The position numbers and the translations under genes are program-made. A DNA stretch of 21,729 nt. Source: Rhodospirillales bacterium (GTDB taxonomy: Bacteria; Pseudomonadota; Alphaproteobacteria; Acetobacterales; Acetobacteraceae). The stretch covers positions 1-21,729 of the forward strand of contig JAGWIL010000009.1 of assembly GCA_028866335.1 (NCBI GenBank). The letters run 5' to 3'. Under the pieces are notes generated by a model. It had not been told where the DNA came from. It saw only the letters and a list, made by a program, of their open reading frames with translations, and ran no database searches. Below, piece after piece: positions 6,579-14,148 of the stretch (positions are counted from its first letter, which is position 1; each line of letters begins with the position of its first letter).

Positions 6579-8071
6579 TAAGCGGGCATTTTCTCCCGCC
6601 TGCGCTGCGCCGAGCCGGGGATGCGCAGCGCTTCTCTGTATTTGGCCACGGTCCGCCGTGCTATGTCTATGCCTTCTTTTTGTAATATGGCTGCCACGGC
6701 GTCATCCGACAAAATATTTTTTGAATTTTCAGCACCGATGATCTGCCCGACGCGGTGGCGGACAGTTTCAGCCGAGTGCGTCTCGCCGTTCGCCCCTGCA
6801 AGTGCCGTGGTGAAGAAGAATTTTAGCTCGAAAATACCGCGCGGTGTGGCGATTGATTTGTTGGAGGTGACCCGGCTCACGGTGCTCTCATGCAACTCCA
6901 CCTCGGCGGCGATGTCCCGCAAGGTTAATGGCCGCAGATGCGAGATGCCGTGGCGGAAAAACCCGTCCTGCCGGCGTATAATTTCGGCTGAAACGCGCAA
7001 AATTGTCTGCGCGCGAGATTCGAGCGCCTTCACCAGCCAGTTAGCACCCTGTAGTTGTTCGGAAAGGAAGCTTTTGGTTTCCTTGTTGGCCGAAGCAATC
7101 AGCTTGGCATGAAACCCGCGCCGGATCAGCAAACGCGGCATGGTTTCGGGGTTAATTTCGAGCAGCCAATCCGCGCCGCCATCTTCGGTTGCCGGGGCAG
7201 GGCGCATCAGCACATCCGGGATTAGCGGGCGTAAGGGCTCGGAATCAAATTTTGCCCCTGGCTTGGGGTCCAGCCGCTTCAGCTCGGCGATCATATCGGT
7301 CAGATCCGCTGAATCCACGCCGCAAATATCAAGCAAAGCCCGCATCTCGCGCCGGGCCAACAGCTCTAAATTATCCAGCAGCGCCTGCATCGCCGGGTCC
7401 AGCCGGTTTTGCTCAGCCAATTGCACGGCCAGGCACTCCGCCAGGCTGGTGGCAAACACGCCAACGGGGTCAAACCGCATCATAATGGCGCGGGCAGCCT
7501 CAAAACGCGGTAGGTCCACGCCCAATGTGGCAGCCAGCATTTCTGGCGTGTCGCCTAATCGCCCTGCCGGGTCGAGTGCTACGATCATTGCACTGGCAAT
7601 GATCAAATCCTCGCGGCTTGTAAACGCGAGCCGGGCCTGCTGCTCCAGATGCTCACGCAAGCAAGGCCGTTCAGCCCCCAATGCCTCCAGCGGGTTCCAA
7701 TCGTCTCCCTCGCCAGAAAGCCCTGCCGAGCCATAACCATCGGCATTGGTCCCTGCGTCGTACACATTGCTGGTATCGAGATCGAGCGAGGTAATGGTGG
7801 AATCTGGCATCATCCCCGCTGCGGCAATGCTAGCGGGGTCGTCGGGCATAATGGTCAATGGTTCAGCCCGGGTTTCGATCGCGGTTACGGTTTCACCCCC
7901 GGTATCGCATTCAAGCAGCGGATTTTTAAGCAATTCATCTTCAATGAATGCGCTGGCTTCTAAATTCGAAAATTGTAGTAACTGAATCGCCTGGCGCAAT
8001 TGAGGGGTCATTACCAGGGATTGGGACTGGCGGAGATCCAAGCGTGGCGCAAAGGACGGAGCAAAAGCCAT
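6578..8071 (-). CDS. rpoN: RNA polymerase sigma-54 factor
   Basis: A 497-residue sigma factor that directs RNA polymerase to -24/-12 promoters and needs AAA+ activators such as NtrC. Region I (about 10-55) has the Gln/Leu-rich LRQSQSLVMTPQLRQAIQLLQ and the typical NPLLE. An acidic region II covers about 55-125. The core-binding domain follows, then the DNA-binding part with LTLRDIAAEVELHESTVSRV as helix-turn-helix. The RpoN box ARRTVAKYRE is at 471-480, intact, and recognises the -24 element. Length is normal. It lies between lptB and hpf, a widely conserved order. A 75-base gap upstream contains a weak GCTCG/CGAGC hairpin followed by TTTTT on the minus strand, so some uncoupling from lptB is possible. 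A candidate target promoter lies before gltD in this same window. Confidence 0.97.
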   Translation of the reverse strand: MAFAPSFAPRLDLRQSQSLVMTPQLRQAIQLLQFSNLEASAFIEDELLKNPLLECDTGGETVTAIETRAEPLTIMPDDPASIAAAGMMPDSTITSLDLDTSNVYDAGTNADGYGSAGLSGEGDDWNPLEALGAERPCLREHLEQQARLAFTSREDLIIASAMIVALDPAGRLGDTPEMLAATLGVDLPRFEAARAIMMRFDPVGVFATSLAECLAVQLAEQNRLDPAMQALLDNLELLARREMRALLDICGVDSADLTDMIAELKRLDPKPGAKFDSEPLRPLIPDVLMRPAPATEDGGADWLLEINPETMPRLLIRRGFHAKLIASANKETKSFLSEQLQGANWLVKALESRAQTILRVSAEIIRRQDGFFRHGISHLRPLTLRDIAAEVELHESTVSRVTSNKSIATPRGIFELKFFFTTALAGANGETHSAETVRHRVGQIIGAENSKNILSDDAVAAILQKEGIDIARRTVAKYREALRIPGSAQRRREKMPA

Positions 8072-8146
8072 GCCAAGAAGCTAACGCGGTTTTAAATTTT
8101 TTCCAATGGCTTTTGGCGCGAAAAATGCTTGCTCGGCGAAACGAGC

Positions 8147-8926
8147 CTAGAGGCTGAACTTCTCGCCCAGATAAACCCGGCGCACATCCTCATGCGCCAC
8201 CACTTCTTCCGGGTTGCCTTCCATCAGCACCTGGCCATCATACATAATATAGGCCCGGTCGATAATCTCCAGCGTCTCGCGCACATTATGGTCGGTAATC
8301 AGCACGCCGAGGCCGCGATGCTTCAAATGCGCCACAAGGTCGCGAATTTCGCCTACGGCGATAGGGTCAATGCCCGCCAGCGGCTCATCCAGCAGAATGT
8401 AGTTCGGGCCTGTTGCCAGCGCGCGGGCAATTTCCACGCGCCTGCGCTCCCCGCCAGAAAGGGCAAGGGCAGGGGTGCGGCGCAAATGCGAGATGCTAAA
8501 TTCCGCCAGCAACTCGGCCAGCATCTCCTCGCGCCTGCTGGAATCTGGTTCCACCATGTCCAATGCGGCCATAATGTTCTGCTCAACGTTCAGCCCACGG
8601 AACACGCTGGCCTCCTGCGGCAGATAGCCAATGCCAAGCCGGGCGCGGCGATACATGGGCAGGCTGGAGATTTCCATGCCGTCCAACGCGATGGTACCGG
8701 AATCCGGCCCAATCAACCCGACGATCATGTAAAAAGTGGTGGTTTTACCTGCACCGTTTGGCCCCAGCAGACCCACGGCCTCCCCACGCCTTACGGACAA
8801 TGAAACATTACGCACCACAGGGCGTTTTTTGAATCGTTTGCCGAGCCCGGTGGCCACCAGCCCGGTGTCAACGCCCGGAACAGATGCGCGGCTGATCTGC
8901 TCGCTGCTTATGGTCGAGCTGCTCAT
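8147..8926 (-). CDS. lptB: LPS export ABC transporter ATPase LptB
   Basis: A 259-residue cytoplasmic ATPase that, as a dimer with LptF and LptG, extracts lipopolysaccharide from the inner membrane. Motifs in order: Walker A GPNGAGKT (55-62), Q-loop Gln104 (GYLPQEASVF, a hallmark of LptB), signature LSGGERRR (156-163), Walker B with Asp180-Glu181 (ILLDEPLAGIDP) and H-loop His213 (LITDHNV). About 20 extra residues precede the usual N-terminus; an internal start cannot be excluded but the ATG sits one base after the lptA stop, so coupling favours the long form. A branched-chain amino-acid LivF/LivG ATPase is similar, but the neighbours lptA and lptC settle the assignment. lptF and lptG are not in the window. 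Confidence 0.96.
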   Translation of the reverse strand: MSSSTISSEQISRASVPGVDTGLVATGLGKRFKKRPVVRNVSLSVRRGEAVGLLGPNGAGKTTTFYMIVGLIGPDSGTIALDGMEISSLPMYRRARLGIGYLPQEASVFRGLNVEQNIMAALDMVEPDSSRREEMLAELLAEFSISHLRRTPALALSGGERRRVEIARALATGPNYILLDEPLAGIDPIAVGEIRDLVAHLKHRGLGVLITDHNVRETLEIIDRAYIMYDGQVLMEGNPEEVVAHEDVRRVYLGEKFSL

Positions 8927-8927
8927 T

Positions 8928-9824
8928 TCACTTCCCCGATCCCGGCAGAATCACGCCGGAAACCTGGCCGCCCGGCCCGGCAAGCAGCGTTGCGATGCCG
9001 GTTTTCATGTTCACCAGCGCGTCAGAGCCCGCAAGCTCGTTCTGGCCATGAATGATGTGCACATTTCCGCCAAGCCGCGCCTCGCCAGTAGGCGGCAGAT
9101 AAACGCCAGAATCGCCGGTGGCGGTGTCGGTTTGGGTTTTTATAACCACATGGCCAATGGCTTCCACCCGCTTGATATTCCCGCTCTGGCTCAGGGCATC
9201 GGCATTCTGTACCGCCTGTTGTGGTTTGCCGCCGCTTACCTGGCTGTCAAAATATCCAGTGATGATATCGGCCGCGATAGACCGCCCGTCACTCGCCACA
9301 ATCAGCGCATTACCCCGCGCGATGGCCTTGTGGGCACTCGCGTAATATTCAATTGAATCCCTGGCGGTCACTATATCTTGCGGCGTAGTGAGTTTCAGGT
9401 TTTGTCCTGTTAAAACCAACACCTGCTGCCCAACCGAATAAACCGCACGGTCGCCCCAGGCATTATCAGTGGTGGTGTAAACATGCACATGGCCAATCGC
9501 GTCCAGCTCGGTTAGCTGGGAACTGCCTTGGTCAAGCGGGCCGGCGGCGTTTGTGCTTGCGGCTGCGGGTTGGCTGGCTGCGCCGAGTTTTTTTATATAA
9601 TGCGCCACCAGCTCGTCGGCGGTTACGGTAACATCGCCCCGCACGGCCTTGGCATTGCCGCTTGCCGTCACGGTCTGGGCATCCTGCGACCAGGTGATAC
9701 CCTGCGATGCCGTTATCTGGATTGGCACCGGGGCTGCATTCGGCGCGCCGCCCAGGTTCAAATCCTGCGCAAAAGCCGGATAGGCCGCAAAGGCCATAAC
9801 CGGCAGAAGATAAATTCGCCTCAT
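8928..9824 (-). CDS. lptA: LptA/OstA-type periplasmic LPS transport protein
   Basis: A 298-residue exported protein. Residues 1-19 are a signal peptide ending AFA before QD. The body has OstA-type repeats: ITASQGITWSQDAQTVTASGNAKA (about 37-60), a second round around LDAIGHVHVYTTTDNAWGDRAVY, and a third IKRVEAIGHVVIKTQTDTATGDSGVY near the C-terminus. LptA forms the beta-jellyroll bridge that carries LPS across the periplasm to LptDE. The protein is longer than E. coli LptA (185 residues). An Ala/Ser/Pro-rich stretch (about 80-102) interrupts the first unit, directly after a run of seven A bases in the coding strand. Its ATG overlaps the lptC stop (ATGA) and lptB follows after one base, so the three are one translational unit. 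Confidence 0.93.
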   Translation of the reverse strand: MRRIYLLPVMAFAAYPAFAQDLNLGGAPNAAPVPIQITASQGITWSQDAQTVTASGNAKAVRGDVTVTADELVAHYIKKLGAASQPAAASTNAAGPLDQGSSQLTELDAIGHVHVYTTTDNAWGDRAVYSVGQQVLVLTGQNLKLTTPQDIVTARDSIEYYASAHKAIARGNALIVASDGRSIAADIITGYFDSQVSGGKPQQAVQNADALSQSGNIKRVEAIGHVVIKTQTDTATGDSGVYLPPTGEARLGGNVHIIHGQNELAGSDALVNMKTGIATLLAGPGGQVSGVILPGSGK

Positions 9825-10480
9825 TGTGCCTGGGAAAGTGTCAACGTTGCTGGGCCGTGGAAAGTTATCTCATTGCCCTTCCCGGTGAGGCTGAACCCGT
9901 TCTGGGCGTTAAGCGTGCCAAACGGCCCAGAAACTTGCACCGGGTTGGTGCTGGATGCCCCACCCTGGCGCAGATCAATGGCGCTGTCTTTCGTCGTCAC
10001 AATCGTACCGTCGTTGCGGTAGAGCGTAACACCGCCGTCCAGGTTAAGTGTGTCGTGCTGCTGATCGTAATTGCCCGTGGCGGATTTTAGCATCAGCCAG
10101 GCGCCGGATTTAAGCGTGATATCGCCTTCAGGCGCGGTTAAAGCCACATTATTCTGCCCTTTTTGCACGGCACTTGCGGCTGTTACGGTATAGGGCTGCC
10201 CCTGCTGGTCACGCCCATGATAAGTGGCACCTTGCATACGCGAGGCGGCGGTGCCGGTGGATTGCGAAACGTGATACGTCACCCGGTTCGCATCAGGGCC
10301 GGATTGCCAGGAAGGTGCGAGCGCCAGTGCTGCCAGCAGCAATAAAGCCGCCGCGGGCAATGCGCGCTTAAGCAGTGTAACGCGCAGGCTGCGCCTGGCG
10401 ATGTTTGTCTGGGCTTCCTGCCGCTGGCGGCGAATTTCATCCAGGACCGAATGCCGGGGTACGTTATGGATGTGATTCAT
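9821..10480 (-). CDS. lptC: LPS export protein LptC
   Basis: A 219-residue bitopic inner-membrane protein that takes LPS from LptB2FG and passes it to LptA. It has a cytoplasmic basic N-terminus (RRQRQEAQTNIARRSLR), a single membrane helix near residues 37-57 (LPAAALLLLAALALAP) and a periplasmic jellyroll with QGATYHGRDQQGQPYTVTA and a late VTLYRNDGTIVTT strand. The frame opens two codons earlier with GTG at 10486, but ATG at 10480 has a GGGG ribosome binding site six bases before it and is preferred. A 189-base gap from rnd precedes it. Sequence conservation in this family is low; assignment rests on fold-like pattern plus tight linkage to lptA. Confidence 0.9.
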   Translation of the reverse strand: MNHIHNVPRHSVLDEIRRQRQEAQTNIARRSLRVTLLKRALPAAALLLLAALALAPSWQSGPDANRVTYHVSQSTGTAASRMQGATYHGRDQQGQPYTVTAASAVQKGQNNVALTAPEGDITLKSGAWLMLKSATGNYDQQHDTLNLDGGVTLYRNDGTIVTTKDSAIDLRQGGASSTNPVQVSGPFGTLNAQNGFSLTGKGNEITFHGPATLTLSQAQ

Positions 10481-10492
10481 ACACACCCCATG

Positions 10493-10507
10493 CCCGGCAT
10501 AACCGGG
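10493..10507. repeat. Short GC-rich palindrome, possible dispersed palindromic element
   Basis: CCCGGCATAACCGGG, with 5-base arms, lies just before the lptC ribosome binding site. On the minus strand the context reads CCGTCACTCCCGG...CCGGGCATGG, which resembles the dispersed palindromic units common in intergenic DNA of Alphaproteobacteria. Only one clear copy is present here, so repeat status is inference. Confidence 0.3.
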
Positions 10508-10602
10508 AGTGACGGATCGGTAGACATGACAGCTTCATGCACGCGAATTAAGGCGGGAGCAGGGCAGTCAGCTTTGCTACGCTGTGTGGCGGCGCGAATC
10601 AT

Positions 10603-10608
10603 ATTATA
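10603..10608 (-). promoter_or_regulatory. Candidate internal -10 box for the lpt genes
   Basis: A perfect TATAAT on the minus strand within the 189-base rnd-lptC gap. TTGACC upstream is 24 bases away, too far for a standard -35, and no other good -35 is seen. If active it would give lptC-lptA-lptB-rpoN a promoter independent of rnd, with a leader of about 115 bases. The rest of the gap shows no believable gene. Confidence 0.3.
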
Positions 10609-10669
10609 CGGTATGACCAGCCCAGCCGCGTCGGTCAACACGATATACGCAACCCTGTGTAACCTTGGC

Positions 10670-11299
10670 TTAATGTGCGAAGATATCCGGCTCCGCGTAA
10701 CCAAGCAGGTCGAGCTTTGCCCGGATGGGTAGAAACTTAAAAGCGGCCTCAGCAATTTCCAGCCGGTTCTCACGCACCAGCAAGCTGCTCAGCCGCTCCC
10801 AGATTTTATGCAAATGCAGCACATCTGATGCCGCGTAGGTAAGCTGCTCCGGGCTTAGCTCCGTAGCGCCCCAATCGCTGGTCTGTTGTTGCTTAGAAAT
10901 ATCAACCCCTACTAGATCCCGGCATAAATCCTTCAACCCATGCCGGTCGGTATAGGTCCGCACCAGCTTGGAAGCGATTTTGGTGCAAATGACAGGCGCC
11001 GTTAACACACCAAAGGCATTATACAGCGCCGCGATATCGAAGCGGCCATAATGGAACAGCTTTGTCACACCAGGGTTTGTGAGCAATGCCTTGAGATTGG
11101 GGCAATTCCCAGCCCGGCCGCCAGGCGATTCGGGGATAATCTGCACCAGATGCGCGGTGCCATTCCCGGAGGAAAGCTGCACCAGGCAAAGCCTATCCCG
11201 GTGGGGGTTCAGCCCCATCGTCTCGGTATCCACCGCCACCACCGGGCCAAAATCGAGCCCCGCGGGCAGGTCATGCTTATGAAGCGTGATGCCGTTCAT
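10670..11299 (-). CDS. rnd: Short RNase D-like 3'-5' exonuclease (DEDDy)
   Basis: A 209-residue protein with a complete DEDDy exonuclease domain and no HRDC domains, so it is the short form seen in Alphaproteobacteria rather than the full 375-residue E. coli RNase D. Exo I: Asp24 and Glu26 in VAVDTETMGL. Exo II: Asp88 in HYGRFDIAAL. Exo III: Tyr155 and Asp159 in YAASDVLHL. It probably trims RNA 3' ends, including tRNA precursors, in the cytoplasm; the natural substrates are inferred. It heads the lpt-rpoN block and lies 32 bases downstream of tRNA-Leu on the same strand. Only a weak GGTGA resembles a ribosome binding site. A DNA-specific role is possible for this fold but less likely. Confidence 0.9.
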   Translation of the reverse strand: MNGITLHKHDLPAGLDFGPVVAVDTETMGLNPHRDRLCLVQLSSGNGTAHLVQIIPESPGGRAGNCPNLKALLTNPGVTKLFHYGRFDIAALYNAFGVLTAPVICTKIASKLVRTYTDRHGLKDLCRDLVGVDISKQQQTSDWGATELSPEQLTYAASDVLHLHKIWERLSSLLVRENRLEIAEAAFKFLPIRAKLDLLGYAEPDIFAH

Positions 11300-11331
11300 T
11301 TTATCACCGGATTTTGAGGAATAATAAAAAA

Positions 11332-11418
11332 TGGTGCCCAGGAGAGGACTCGAACCTCCACGCCCTTGCGAGCGCTAGCACCTGAAGCTAGTGCGTCTAC
11401 CAATTCCGCCACCTGGGC
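11332..11418 (-). tRNA. tRNA-Leu, anticodon CAG
   Basis: An 87-base class II tRNA reading GCCCAGG at the 5' end, pairing with CCTGGGC, followed by discriminator A and an encoded CCA. The anticodon stem CTAGC/GCTAG encloses the loop TTCAGGT with anticodon CAG, which reads CUG codons. A long variable arm follows (CGCTCGCAAGGGCG) and the T-loop GTTCGAGTC is present. The D-arm has the leucine-type GGTAGACGC. After the CCA come six T residues and then the rnd gene. Confidence 0.97.
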
Positions 11419-11483
11419 CTACCATTTTTTAAGGCGTGCCGGTTGCCCGGTGCACCATACGTGCCGAAGCATCGTGGGAGCGG

Positions 11484-11512
11484 CGTTTAACTCTCCCTCA
11501 ATCCGGCGTCAA
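11484..11512 (-). promoter_or_regulatory. Candidate promoter for tRNA-Leu
   Basis: On the minus strand TTGACG (five of six to the -35 consensus), a 17-base spacer and TAAACG, a poor -10. The start would be near 11477, giving a leader of about 60 bases before the tRNA. Its -35 is good, the spacing ideal, the -10 weak. Confidence 0.35.
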
Positions 11513-11573
11513 CATGGCTTGAGCGGGTTTTTCGCGCGGCCTACAAGCGGGGCGAAACAGGGAAGGTGCTTGT

Positions 11574-12512
11574 ATGCTGTCTGAACGCAAAATCGCCACG
11601 GTTTTTGGCGCGTCCGGATTTTTGGGGCGCCATATTGTGCAGCGGCTCGCCGCGCGCGGCTATATTGTTCGTGCCGCGGTGCGCGACACCGAAGCCGCGA
11701 AAATTCTTCGGCCAATGGGTGCTGCCGGGCAAATCGTCGCACTCTATGCGCCGGTATCCGACGAAGCTTTTGTGGCCCGTGCCATTGAGGGCGCCGATGT
11801 GGTTATCAACCTCGCTGGCATCCTCACGGAATCACGCAAGGAAGATTTTCAGCGCATTCATGCGGAAGGTGCTGGCCGGGTGGCGCGGCTTGCTTATGCA
11901 GCCGGCGCCAAACTCGTGCATGTTTCGGCCATCGGCGCCAACCCCGCCAGCCCTTCGGCTTATGCCCGCAGCAAAGGGGAAGGTGAGGAAGCCGTAAGAA
12001 ACGCCCACCCGCAAGCCGCCATCCTTCGCCCGTCCATAATTTTTGGCCCGGAAGATGATTTCTTTAATCGCTTCGCTAAAATGGCAATCGTCTCCCCAAT
12101 CCTGCCGGTTGTGCATGGCGAAACCAAATTTCAGCCGGTTTATGTGGCTAATGTGGCAGATGCCGTGCTGGCGGCCGCAGGGCCGTTAGGGGAAGCTAAA
12201 TTGTTCGAGCTTGGTGGCTCGGAGCAAAAATCCTTCAAAGCCCTTCTCAAGCACATGCTGGCGATTATCGAGCGCAAATCCTGCCTGTGGGATATGCCCG
12301 TGGGGCTGGCTAAATTGGCGGCGATGATCCCGGGTTCTGGCCTTACGTCGGATCAGATTATACTGTTGGGTACAGATAATGTGGTTACGCCCGGTATGCC
12401 CGGCTTGCAGGATCTTGGCATTGCCACCACGCCAATGGACCTCGTCTTACCGAATTATTTGGCGCGTTACCGTATCGGCGGGCGCCGTCACGGCGATATC
12501 TACCACGAATAG
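11574..12512 (+). CDS. NDUFA9-like atypical SDR, complex I-associated NAD(P)-binding protein
   Basis: A 312-residue Rossmann-fold protein of the atypical short-chain dehydrogenase group. The nucleotide-binding loop is GASGFLGRH (12-20), a conserved INLAGIL follows at 78-84, and Tyr130/Lys134 (YARSK) stand at the SDR active-site positions. LRPSIIFGPEDDFFNRFAKM and KFQPVYVANVADAV match the family annotated as complex I NDUFA9 subunit proteins in Alphaproteobacteria, related to the mitochondrial accessory subunit that binds NADPH. Role in respiratory complex I is known for the mitochondrial relative and inferred here; no nuo gene is nearby. The ATG has a GGAAGG ribosome binding site about eight bases upstream. 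It diverges from tRNA-Leu and precedes gltD by 197 bases. Confidence 0.85.
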   Translation: MLSERKIATVFGASGFLGRHIVQRLAARGYIVRAAVRDTEAAKILRPMGAAGQIVALYAPVSDEAFVARAIEGADVVINLAGILTESRKEDFQRIHAEGAGRVARLAYAAGAKLVHVSAIGANPASPSAYARSKGEGEEAVRNAHPQAAILRPSIIFGPEDDFFNRFAKMAIVSPILPVVHGETKFQPVYVANVADAVLAAAGPLGEAKLFELGGSEQKSFKALLKHMLAIIERKSCLWDMPVGLAKLAAMIPGSGLTSDQIILLGTDNVVTPGMPGLQDLGIATTPMDLVLPNYLARYRIGGRRHGDIYHE

Positions 12513-12662
12513 TATCGTTTTGGTGCCTAATTTTAGGGGGCAACTGCCTATCAAATCGATGTCCAGCTTGATTTTTCAATAAAATAGGTCAGTAGACGAT
12601 AACGAATACGAAAAAACCCTTGGCATCCCGCCAGAAATTTCGCTAAGAGCGGGGCAGACCCA

Positions 12663-12678
12663 TGGGGCGCTGCTTGCA
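12663..12678 (+). promoter_or_regulatory. Candidate sigma-54 (-24/-12) promoter before gltD
   Basis: TGGGGCG-CTGC-TTGCA matches the sigma-54 consensus TGGCACG-N4-TTGCA at ten of twelve fixed positions, with the essential GG and GC exactly twelve bases apart. Transcription would start near 12688, about 22 bases before the gltD ATG. The site is embedded in an inverted repeat (GCGCTGC, two bases, GCAGCGC; 12667-12682), which could be a hairpin instead. Upstream in the same 197-base gap are a TAAAAT (12580-12585) that might serve a vegetative promoter and a CCCGC/GCGGG inverted repeat (12627-12653). Confidence 0.4.
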
Positions 12679-12709
12679 GCGCTTCCCCCCTTGTTTGCGA
12701 GCGAGATAA

Positions 12710-14143
12710 ATGGCTGAACGGATGCTGAAATTCATCAACCTGCCCCAGCAGACGCCCCAGAAGCGTCCGGCGGAAAGTCGTCGCGAGGATTTTCAGGAAA
12801 TTTATGATGATTTCAAGCCTGAGGCTGCGGCAGCTCAGGCCAGCCGCTGCTCGCAATGCGGCATTCCGTTCTGCCAGGTGCACTGCCCGCTTTCCAACAA
12901 CATCCCGGACTGGTTGAAGCTCACAGCCGAGGGGCGGCTTGAGGAAGCATATGAGCTTTCCTCTGCAACCAACACATTTCCTGAGATTTGCGGCCGCATC
13001 TGCCCGCAGGACAGGCTGTGCGAAGGCAATTGCGTTATCGAAAAAGGCTTTGATTCAGTCACCATTGGCGCGGTTGAACGCTACATCACCGATACTGCTT
13101 TCGAGAATAACTGGGTGAAGCCCATCGCGCCCTTATCAGAGCGCCCTGAAACCGTGGGCATTATCGGCTCCGGCCCGGCGGGCCTCGCGGCGGCGGAGCG
13201 GCTGCGCGCTCAAGGGTATCAGGTAACTGTTTACGACCGGCACGACCGTGTGGGCGGGCTGCTGATCTACGGCATTCCTGGCTTCAAGCTGGAGAAAGAC
13301 ATCGTGCTCCGCCGATGGAAATGGCTGGAGGATGGCGGGGTTAAATTCGTGCTGAACGCTGATATCGGCGGCGCGGTGCCATTCGCTGAATTACGCGCGA
13401 AGCACGACGCATTGCTGATCGCCACCGGTGTTTATAAGGCCCGCGAGATCGGCGGGCCCGGCTCCGGCTTGCCCGGTATCGTCAAGGCGCTGGATTACCT
13501 CATCACCTCCAATCGCAAGAGCCTGGGCGATGCGGTGCCGGACTATAATTCCGGCCTGCTGAATGCTGCCGGCAAGGATGTGGTGGTGGTGGGCGGCGGC
13601 GATACGGCGATGGATTGCGTGCGCACCGCCATCCGCCAGAATGCGAAATCCGTCACCTGCCTGTACCGTCGGGACAAACAGAACATGCCCGGCTCTTTGC
13701 GTGAGGTGAAAAACGCAGAGGAGGAAGGTGTCATCTTCACCTGGCTTTCCGCGCCGGAGGCATTTCTGGGCGATGATAAGGTAACAGGCGTGCGCGCCAT
13801 GCGGATGCATCTTGGTCTGCCGGATGCGTCGGGCAGGCAGTCTGTTGAGACGATCGAAAACTCCTCCTTCACGGTCAAGGCGGATATTGTCATCAAGGCA
13901 CTGGGTTTTGACCCCGAGGAGCTGCCCGCCGCGTTCAACGAACCCGCGTTGAAGCTCACCGGCTGGGGCACGCTGAAGGTGAATCCCCGCAGTTTTGAGA
14001 CCTCCTTGCCCGGCGTTTATGCCGCCGGAGATATCGTGCGCGGTGCTTCTCTCGTTGTCTGGGCCATCCGCGACGGGCGCGATGCCGCCGCCGCCATCCA
14101 TCATTCTTTTCAAGCCGCCCACCGGGCGCAGGCCGCAGAGTAA
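12710..14143 (+). CDS. gltD: Glutamate synthase (NADPH) small subunit
   Basis: A 477-residue flavoprotein that takes electrons from NADPH and passes them to GltB for glutamate synthesis from glutamine and 2-oxoglutarate. Two cysteine groups near the N-terminus bind [4Fe-4S] clusters: Cys47, 50, 55, 59 (CSQCGIPFCQVHCP) and Cys94, 98, 104, 108 (CGRICPQDRLCEGNC). The FAD-binding loop is IIGSGPAGLA (151-160), the NADPH-binding loop VVVVGGGDTAMD (291-302), and a late GVYAAGD FAD motif lies near the C-terminus. Length is typical. The start has GAGCGAG upstream as a modest ribosome binding site. gltB follows after five bases, so the subunits are co-expressed. Related small subunits occur in other oxidoreductases, but the adjacent gltB settles identity. 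Confidence 0.96.
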   Translation: MAERMLKFINLPQQTPQKRPAESRREDFQEIYDDFKPEAAAAQASRCSQCGIPFCQVHCPLSNNIPDWLKLTAEGRLEEAYELSSATNTFPEICGRICPQDRLCEGNCVIEKGFDSVTIGAVERYITDTAFENNWVKPIAPLSERPETVGIIGSGPAGLAAAERLRAQGYQVTVYDRHDRVGGLLIYGIPGFKLEKDIVLRRWKWLEDGGVKFVLNADIGGAVPFAELRAKHDALLIATGVYKAREIGGPGSGLPGIVKALDYLITSNRKSLGDAVPDYNSGLLNAAGKDVVVVGGGDTAMDCVRTAIRQNAKSVTCLYRRDKQNMPGSLREVKNAEEEGVIFTWLSAPEAFLGDDKVTGVRAMRMHLGLPDASGRQSVETIENSSFTVKADIVIKALGFDPEELPAAFNEPALKLTGWGTLKVNPRSFETSLPGVYAAGDIVRGASLVVWAIRDGRDAAAAIHHSFQAAHRAQAAE

Positions 14144-14148
14144 CCGCC

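Noticed and set aside
8129..8803. A 224-codon plus-strand frame
   Set aside because: It is fully antisense to lptB, whose ABC motifs are all intact.
9595..9600. TATATAATG promoter-like sequence on the plus strand within lptA
   Set aside because: It lies antisense inside a coding gene with no plausible downstream plus-strand gene; it reflects the Tyr-Ile-Lys-Lys codons.
10451..10732. A 93-codon plus-strand frame in the same gap
   Set aside because: It overlaps lptC and rnd antisense and shows no family resemblance or start signal.
10477..10773. A 98-codon minus-strand frame covering the rnd-lptC gap
   Set aside because: It overlaps the real 3' end of rnd and the start of lptC, lacks a ribosome binding site and has no domain-like pattern.
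12513..12560. Possible terminator after the NDUFA9-like gene (TGCCTAATTTTAGGGGGCA)
   Set aside because: Pairing is imperfect with bulges and no T-run follows.
13391..14122. A 243-codon minus-strand frame
   Set aside because: It is antisense to gltD; His/Gly-rich low-information translation typical of a shadow.
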